DNA from: a bacterium
GTDB taxonomy: Bacteria > Chloroflexota > Dormibacteria > Aeolococcales > Bog-877
DNA: 64,000 nucleotides
Direction of reading: 5' to 3'
Assembly: GCA_021795235.1 (NCBI GenBank)
Contig: JAJYPP010000002.1
Location: forward strand, 1-64,000
Position 1 is the first letter of the stretch, and the number at the start of each line of letters is the position of its first letter. The notes under the pieces are model-generated. The model was not told the DNA's origin and did no database searches. It worked only from the letters and a program-made list of their open reading frames with translations. The translations under genes and the position numbers were made by a program. This document shows positions 58,851 through 64,000 of this stretch, piece by piece.

Positions 58851-59882
58851 ATGTTTGAGGAGACGTTTACCGAGGAGCTGCAGCGCCGCTACGGTAGCCG
58901 CCCTCGGTCCCAGCGCCCTGAGCTGTATATCGTGGCGACCGATCCCGGTCGAGAGAAGCAGCGGGCCTGGATGAGCACAGCGGTGACCCTGGTCCCGGCA
59001 CCGGGGCGCACCAAGCTGATCACTCGGCTACAAGCTGCCCGCGGCTTTCTAACGGCGTACCACGAGCTCGCCCTGGCGGCGGTCCTTCAAGATGCCCAAC
59101 TGGTTCCGGAGTACGAGACCACGATCGCGGGGGTGACGCCAGACTGGTTCGTCCCCGGCCGTCCCCCACTGGTTGTCGAAGTATGGACACGCCAGCTGCC
59201 CGACCCCATCCGGGTGGCAGCGGACGGGTGGCGGCCACTCCGGGACCGGGTCCATACCATCCCTGTCCCGGTCGGGCTGCACATCATCAGCCCGGCACGA
59301 GAGGTCCTGTCCCCACCAGATGCCGCCACAGGCAAACGGATCGTAGGGCAGCTACAAAGCTGGCTCCTCAGTACCGTGGCCCCTCCCGTAGTCGGCGCGA
59401 GACAGGTCATCGAAGGGTATGAGTTTCGAGTGGCGCAGCCAGTACCGGGTCTCCGAGCTATCCTCCATACCCCTACAGGTGGCGGGTGGATCGACTCCAG
59501 CTTGCTGCTGGAGGAGGTTAGACGAAAGGTGTCTCGCTATGCCAGAGGCGCCCGGGAACGCGGAGCGTCCTTGATCGTGGTGGTCGCGGCTGAAGCTGGC
59601 TCTGGCATGGACGCGAACGTCCTCAAGGCAGCTCTTGCCGGAATGCAATCCCTTTCGCACTCTATCGACCCCCTGCCCGTACCAGGCCAGGCGTTCCAGT
59701 GGACGATCCAGAAGTGGAGCACGGGGGTTCCGGAGACCTTCGATCCAGCCCTGTCAGCCATCGGCTGGCTCGTTGCGGGGACCGACTCGCCGGGGACCTT
59801 GACCTTGTTTCCGATGGCCAACGCTGAACAAGCGGTGCCGAGGCTGTCAAGTGCGCTGGTGGCGTGGGAGGAAGGCTCGTGA
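58851..59882 (+). CDS. Hypothetical protein with a restriction-nuclease-like motif
   Basis: 343 residues. VPEYETTIAGVTPDWFVPGR followed by PPLVVEVWTR is the spacing of a PD-(D/E)XK core (E, PD, then E-V-x), with Trp where Lys is usual. The C-terminal half has strands and helices without known motifs. It overlaps the kinase gene by 4 bp. It might be an inactive or variant nuclease of a defence operon. Confidence 0.6.
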   Translation: MFEETFTEELQRRYGSRPRSQRPELYIVATDPGREKQRAWMSTAVTLVPAPGRTKLITRLQAARGFLTAYHELALAAVLQDAQLVPEYETTIAGVTPDWFVPGRPPLVVEVWTRQLPDPIRVAADGWRPLRDRVHTIPVPVGLHIISPAREVLSPPDAATGKRIVGQLQSWLLSTVAPPVVGARQVIEGYEFRVAQPVPGLRAILHTPTGGGWIDSSLLLEEVRRKVSRYARGARERGASLIVVVAAEAGSGMDANVLKAALAGMQSLSHSIDPLPVPGQAFQWTIQKWSTGVPETFDPALSAIGWLVAGTDSPGTLTLFPMANAEQAVPRLSSALVAWEEGS

Positions 59883-60421
59883 CCACGCAACTGAGCGCGA
59901 CTGGTCGGTTCGGGGTACCTGGGACCATCCTGCTGTCTGGGATTCCGGCGACCGGCAAGTCCACCTTCGGCAACTGGCTCTCAGAGCGGCACGGCTTTCT
60001 CCATACGGACGTGGAGCACGGCGGACTGCGTCCCCTGGGAGTTCAAGAGACTTGGGAAACGGCGCTCTCCACACGTGATCCTGGACCCTTCGTCGCGGCC
60101 CTAGCCATCCTCGGGCGCCCGGTGGTGATTGACTGGGGGTACCTGCCGGGCTTCCTGCCGTTCGTCCGATCCCTCCACGACGTGGGGCTCACGGCCTGGT
60201 GGTTTGATGGTGACGTGGCCGCTGCCCGAAGTCGGTTCGTGGCGAGAGGGACGGGCGACGTGCTGGCCTTCGATCAACAGATGGCCCGGATCGAGGCAGC
60301 GCGACCACTCATTACGGAGTTCTACGCCGACCGGATCGTCCGCACCCTCGACGCCGCTGGCCAGTTCGAGAGCTGGGAGGTCGTGCGGGACCGCGTGATG
60401 GCCGGCACCTCAACCCGCTGA
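59879..60421 (+). CDS. P-loop kinase-like protein
   Basis: 180 residues from GTG 59879. ILLSGIPATGKSTFGNWL is a Walker A of the AAA_33/polynucleotide or zeta-toxin kinase type. VIDWGYLPGF and the Arg-containing helix AAARSRFVARG could form the Walker B and lid. The substrate is not clear: nucleic acid 5' ends, nucleotides or small metabolites are all possible. Confidence 0.75.
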   Translation: MTTQLSATGRFGVPGTILLSGIPATGKSTFGNWLSERHGFLHTDVEHGGLRPLGVQETWETALSTRDPGPFVAALAILGRPVVIDWGYLPGFLPFVRSLHDVGLTAWWFDGDVAAARSRFVARGTGDVLAFDQQMARIEAARPLITEFYADRIVRTLDAAGQFESWEVVRDRVMAGTSTR

Positions 60422-60463
60422 AGCCGACGAGGAAATGGGCGCGCCAGCTCCCACGAGGCCTCC

Positions 60464-61018
60464 GTGGGTAATCCCCGCCCTGGCGGCGGCTACGATGCCC
60501 AAGTGCCTGGCAGTAACCGGAACACGCCGCCCCTCCTCTTCCTCGACGTGGACGGGGTGGTCTCCCCAATCGCCGGCGCGCACATGGGACCACTCCCCAC
60601 CTGCTGGCCGACCTGGCAGCGGGCGCCCTCTATCCACATGCCCGTCTTCTTCGCGCCCGACCTGGTGGCCCGCCTGACGGCGCTGCCTGTCGAGCGGATC
60701 TGGTGCTCGACCTGGGAGAAGGAAGTTGACACCTACGGGCTCTCGAAGGACCTTGGCTGGGCCGGGCAGCCATACCTGCCGCTTCCCGCTCCGGTTCGAC
60801 CGTGGAACAAGCTGGTGGCCGTCCAAGAGTCCCTGCGCTCACAGCCGGACCGCCCCTTCGTCTGGGTCGATGATGATCCGCGCATGGTCTCCAGTGGGAT
60901 GAGGTGGGCCCGAACCATCCAGACGCCGCACCTGCTCGTACACCCCGAGAAGAAAATTGGGCTGAGCCCGCGGCACGTGGACCGGATCCAGAAGTGGGTG
61001 GAGATGATCAGGGGCTGA
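60464..61018 (+). CDS. HAD-superfamily phosphatase-like protein
   Basis: 184 residues from GTG 60464; GTG 60503 is equally possible since the domain starts at LLFLDVDGVVSP. DVDG is the HAD nucleophile motif, CSTWEKE fits motif II, and VWVDDDPRM motif IV. A kinase gene stands 42 bp upstream, making a kinase-phosphatase pair. Confidence 0.75.
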   Translation: MGNPRPGGGYDAQVPGSNRNTPPLLFLDVDGVVSPIAGAHMGPLPTCWPTWQRAPSIHMPVFFAPDLVARLTALPVERIWCSTWEKEVDTYGLSKDLGWAGQPYLPLPAPVRPWNKLVAVQESLRSQPDRPFVWVDDDPRMVSSGMRWARTIQTPHLLVHPEKKIGLSPRHVDRIQKWVEMIRG

Positions 61019-61106
61019 GGCCCAGTTGCTGCGCTGAAACCTCCACACCCCGCCACTCTCCGGGTCGCCTCTTGGCTCTTGCGCCCGGTCGTGATAGGAT
61101 CCCGCC

Positions 61107-61421
61107 GTGCCAAGTGGTCAAGAAGTACCAGGGCAGCTACTGGTCCTCGACGAACACAACAGTCCGATCACTGCTCCCGTGCCGTGCGTCTTCGACTGGT
61201 TCATGAACATTGGACGAGCCGAGTTCAAGTTCCGCTCCCGGCACGACATTCCGATCCCCGAGGGAACCACGCCGAGAACTGTTGCCATAGCCGATGATGC
61301 GGGACGCATCCTTTGGGCACATCCCATCGTCCCCAAGGTGCAGCGGAGGCTATTTGTCCTACCTGACCCGGACCAACCGGCCGTGAATCCCGGCGAGGAA
61401 ATCCCAAGGTCTGTGCAGTAG
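61107..61421 (+). CDS. Small hypothetical protein
   Basis: 104 residues from GTG 61107. VFDWFMNIGRAEFKFRSRHD and GRILWAHPIVPKVQRRLFVL indicate a beta-rich protein. It lies between the HAD and phosphoesterase genes on the same strand. No family recognised. Confidence 0.5.
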   Translation: MPSGQEVPGQLLVLDEHNSPITAPVPCVFDWFMNIGRAEFKFRSRHDIPIPEGTTPRTVAIADDAGRILWAHPIVPKVQRRLFVLPDPDQPAVNPGEEIPRSVQ

Positions 61422-61456
61422 GTGCGGTCGGAACCGGCGGTCAGTAGAGTGGCCCC

Positions 61457-62455
61457 ATGCCCTCTCCCCTCCCCGGCAATCCAAAGCGCATCCTGGTCGC
61501 GGGCGACACCCACGGCAACTGGCTGCACTGGAAGCGCGTCCTGCTACCCGCCGCCCATGAGCATCAGGTAGACGGGATAGTCCAGCTCGGGGACTTCGGC
61601 TACTGGCCTCTGATCGGCGAGGGCCGGGACTACCTGGCCTGGCTCAGCGCTGAACTCGACGACGACGACTTGAGCGTCATCTTCGTTGATGGCAACCACG
61701 AGGACCACAAGGCCTTGCGCCAACTCCCAGCCCGCCCGGACGGCTTTGTGGAGGTCACGGACCGCATCCTCTGGGCTCCGAGGGGCCATCGGTGGAGTTG
61801 GCAAGGAGTCCGCTTCCTCGCTCTCGGCGGGGCCTACTCCATCGACCGGCACGAAAGGAAGCTCGACTCCGGGAGATGGGGATGGTTCAAGGAAGAAGTG
61901 ATCACGCCGGAGCAGGCGAGCCGGGCCATCGCCGGCGGCCCGGCCGATGTACTTCTCACTCACGACGCTCCAGTCGGGGCACTGCCCCAGGTGACGGTGT
62001 ACGGCCTGGTGAAGTTCCTGCCGGGTGTGCACCAGAGCGCCGGACGGGTTCGGGAGGTGGCCGACGCCACCAAGCCGAAGCTCCTACTCCACGGCCACTG
62101 GCACCAGTTCCAGCAGGTCCGGCTTCCAGGGCAGGAGACAGAGGTGATCGGTCTGTCCACGGACGGCACAAGAAAGAGTTGGATGGTTCTCGACCTGCCC
62201 GGGTTGGAGATCACCCACGCGCCCACGACCCAAGCGAGCCTGGATCCGTTCGCCGGCCTTGACGACGTGGGAGGGGGATACCGCCTCGCCGATGTCGAAG
62301 GGGCGCTCACGCCTGAGCAGCTGGCTGACTTCTCGGGGTGGTTCCGCGGCCACACCGGGATGATCGACCAGATCGAGGGGCCGATCATCTACCGCCACGA
62401 TTGTGAGCGCTGGCTTCAGCAGTGGTTGGCCCGAGGGGAAGCTGATGGTCAGTGA
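61457..62455 (+). CDS. Calcineurin-like metallophosphoesterase with C-terminal extension
   Basis: 332 residues. Motifs ILVAGDTHGNW, IVQLGDFGYW, IFVDGNHEDH, LLTHDAPVG and LLLHGHWH are all complete. An extra 90 residues follow the catalytic domain (GALTPEQLADFSGWFRGHTG, then a Trp-rich end), not seen in the short version at 50481. Related proteins hydrolyse phosphodiesters or nucleotides. Separate start with a short upstream gap of 35 bp. Confidence 0.88.
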   Translation: MPSPLPGNPKRILVAGDTHGNWLHWKRVLLPAAHEHQVDGIVQLGDFGYWPLIGEGRDYLAWLSAELDDDDLSVIFVDGNHEDHKALRQLPARPDGFVEVTDRILWAPRGHRWSWQGVRFLALGGAYSIDRHERKLDSGRWGWFKEEVITPEQASRAIAGGPADVLLTHDAPVGALPQVTVYGLVKFLPGVHQSAGRVREVADATKPKLLLHGHWHQFQQVRLPGQETEVIGLSTDGTRKSWMVLDLPGLEITHAPTTQASLDPFAGLDDVGGGYRLADVEGALTPEQLADFSGWFRGHTGMIDQIEGPIIYRHDCERWLQQWLARGEADGQ

Positions 62456-62602
62456 CGGTGGCCGCAGCGGCGGGGCGCGCGCTCGACCCGGATACTCTTG
62501 GACCCGCCCGGACTGGAGGTTACCCATGAGAGAGAGGATGCTCGGATCTACTCCTGAGGATCGGAGGCCGCTGGCCATCTGGCGACTAGCGAGGCTCTGC
62601 GG

Positions 62603-64000
62603 TTATCTAGGCGGTGGCATGTCGTCGAGGAGAAGCCCAGTAAACATCGCTTGGTCTGGCCACCCATCGTCGAGTGCCTTTCGAAGTGCGGCTCCCGTCA
62701 AGGCCCGAGCGTCGAGGCAGAGCTTCGCGGTTGCGGCCGCAGACTTCGTTGCCTCGGGCCCCATGTAGCTGCCGTGGACCACGGCTGACCTAGCTTCGTA
62801 CAGCTCCCGAAGAAAGGCAAACCTAGCCATCCGCTCCTCGCGTCGCTCTGCCAAGTAAGCCGCTCCGTTCACAGTGAAACGGAAGCCCATCTCCCCTCGT
62901 GGGCCACGCGGCAGAAACAACGACTCTAGCGCGATGACGAAGTCCACGATGGCATCTCTTGCGTCCGCCCGGGTAACTCCGGAAGTGAAGCGCCGCAGCG
63001 CCGCTGCTGCGGGCGAAGGACGCGTGGCGGCTAGCTCCTGTTGCACCTTGCCAGCCATGGCCAAGATCCGACTTAGGCTTGCTGGCTCAAGGGTACGCAT
63101 GCTAGATGGGCCACGTGGTATCAGTGGCACCGGAGTGTTAGTCCGCACCATCGATAGCCATCTCGGTTCAGCCATGAGTGCGGCCGCCCCACCCCCAGCG
63201 ATTGGGAACTCTAGCAAGTGAAATGCCAAGACCACGGCTTCTACGAGTAGCCGTGGATCAGCCGCCTCTGACTTGGGCCCGGTGCCTCGGACCTCGAGCG
63301 CTAGCGTCTCGCTCATGCCCACATAGGAGCTGAACGGCATCGGCAGGCCGTCTGTACCCCGCCCAATCATCGAGAGCGGTAGGCTGCGATAGTTGATGAG
63401 GGTGCCGACCTCCTCTGGTGATAGCCGAGTCACACGTAGAGGGCCAAAAGCCATGTCATCCTCAATCGCGAGGCCTGCCACGGGGATGCGGGCTACCCAA
63501 ACGGCGGTGGCTCCACGGGCGAAGTTGAGCACCTCTGACGTGAGGCTGGCTGCAAGGGCTACATCGGCATGCTCAACGCTTGGTAGTGCGGCTAGGTATT
63601 CGAAGAGACTTTGGCGCAAGAGCAACACGGCGTAGAACAGCGGGTCGTAGCTCGGTCTGCCGGACCCTGCAAGCCCGTCCCCGATACGCCCACTGAGGTC
63701 CAACAAGGTTGGAGTGGCCATAGACCGCGCCACTAGCCCCGGGGCGGCCGCAGTCTCGAAGCACACTCGATCGCCGAGTGATCTGACCATCGCCTGCGCG
63801 ACCGCTTCGGCTTCGAGGTCCAGGAAGGGCTGCAGCCATTGGTACAGCATGGCCCAGCCCGCAAAGTAGTTGGGCGCAGCCAGCACCGAGACGAGACGTG
63901 CTTCGGAGTGGGTTTGATGCCCGCCGCTTGGGCCAGGCTCAGCCACCGTGACTTCGATTTGCACCCTCGGGGGAATGCCCTGTTCTCTCAGCACGCGGGC
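62603..64000 (-). CDS. Apea-like HEPN-domain protein, partial at right edge
   Basis: At least 465 codons, open to the edge; an internal GTG at 63994 could be but need not be the start. The C-terminal part has VDFVIALESLFLPRGPRGEM, FRFTVNGAAYLA and LRELYEARSAVVHG, which fits the Apea-like HEPN domain with the R-x4-H pair (RSAVVH) that forms the RNase centre in many HEPN toxins. The upstream part is unassigned. HEPN proteins of this type often serve in phage defence. Confidence 0.75.
   Translation of the reverse strand, partial: ARVLREQGIPPRVQIEVTVAEPGPSGGHQTHSEARLVSVLAAPNYFAGWAMLYQWLQPFLDLEAEAVAQAMVRSLGDRVCFETAAAPGLVARSMATPTLLDLSGRIGDGLAGSGRPSYDPLFYAVLLLRQSLFEYLAALPSVEHADVALAASLTSEVLNFARGATAVWVARIPVAGLAIEDDMAFGPLRVTRLSPEEVGTLINYRSLPLSMIGRGTDGLPMPFSSYVGMSETLALEVRGTGPKSEAADPRLLVEAVVLAFHLLEFPIAGGGAAALMAEPRWLSMVRTNTPVPLIPRGPSSMRTLEPASLSRILAMAGKVQQELAATRPSPAAAALRRFTSGVTRADARDAIVDFVIALESLFLPRGPRGEMGFRFTVNGAAYLAERREERMARFAFLRELYEARSAVVHGSYMGPEATKSAAATAKLCLDARALTGAALRKALDDGWPDQAMFTGLLLDDMPPPR

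Overview
This is a 64 kb window of a high-GC bacterial genome with dense, often overlapping genes, frequent GTG starts and actinobacterial-style families (a MobF relaxase, SAF/CpaB and TadE/TadG proteins, a Zn-ribbon Lon-like ATPase, HicAB and AbiE modules). I place it in Actinomycetota or another high-GC, monoderm-like lineage; the sequence does not let me name a genus.

Left arm, about 1-9.4 kb, looks chromosomal. It holds the 5' end of an IS607-type serine recombinase, a truncated and nonsense-interrupted PAS-GGDEF-EAL gene with decayed GGDEF debris behind it, an ArsR-rhodanese regulator with an MFS transporter, and an SbcCD/YhaN-like nuclease-ATPase pair.

From 9.56 to 13.72 kb lies an islet bracketed by two 49-bp direct repeats that are the 3' half of a tRNA-Gly(CCC). 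It carries a PIN toxin with an RHH antitoxin, a HicAB pair and, at its right end, a complete tyrosine recombinase. This is the footprint of tRNA-targeted integration.

From about 13.9 to 57.5 kb is a plasmid-like or ICE-like element. It has a candidate replication initiator followed by a perfect DnaA box and four iterons. Three forward operons each begin at the same 16-bp extended -10 promoter motif. Operon 1 encodes a string of very small membrane or secreted proteins, a CpaB/SAF protein and a 603-aa acidic coiled-coil protein. Operon 2 encodes a CPBP protease, one TadG-like and two TadE-like proteins, and a signal-peptidase-II-like fusion. Operon 3 encodes an HNH-like protein, a membrane protein, a VirD4-type coupling ATPase fused to a CHAP domain, and a DnaB helicase. 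Then come an AbiE module inserted among phospholipase D remnants, HU, an MmeI-like restriction-modification protein, a HicBA-like pair, a second PAS-GGDEF-EAL protein, a MobF relaxase-helicase with an unusual repeat insertion, a protease-less Lon-like ATPase, a reverse-strand run of small unknown genes separated by a conserved leader repeat, and a ParA/RHH partition module. No VirB4-type ATPase is visible, so the transfer apparatus is either incomplete here or built from Tad-pilus-like parts.

The right arm, 57.5-64 kb, has a nuclease-like protein, a P-loop kinase, a HAD phosphatase, a calcineurin-like phosphoesterase and a HEPN protein running off the edge. It looks like an accessory or defence island. 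The most promising undescribed material is the Tad-like/LspA-like/CHAP-coupling-protein transfer module, the repeat-split relaxase, and the leader-repeat gene cluster at 52.5-55.5 kb.
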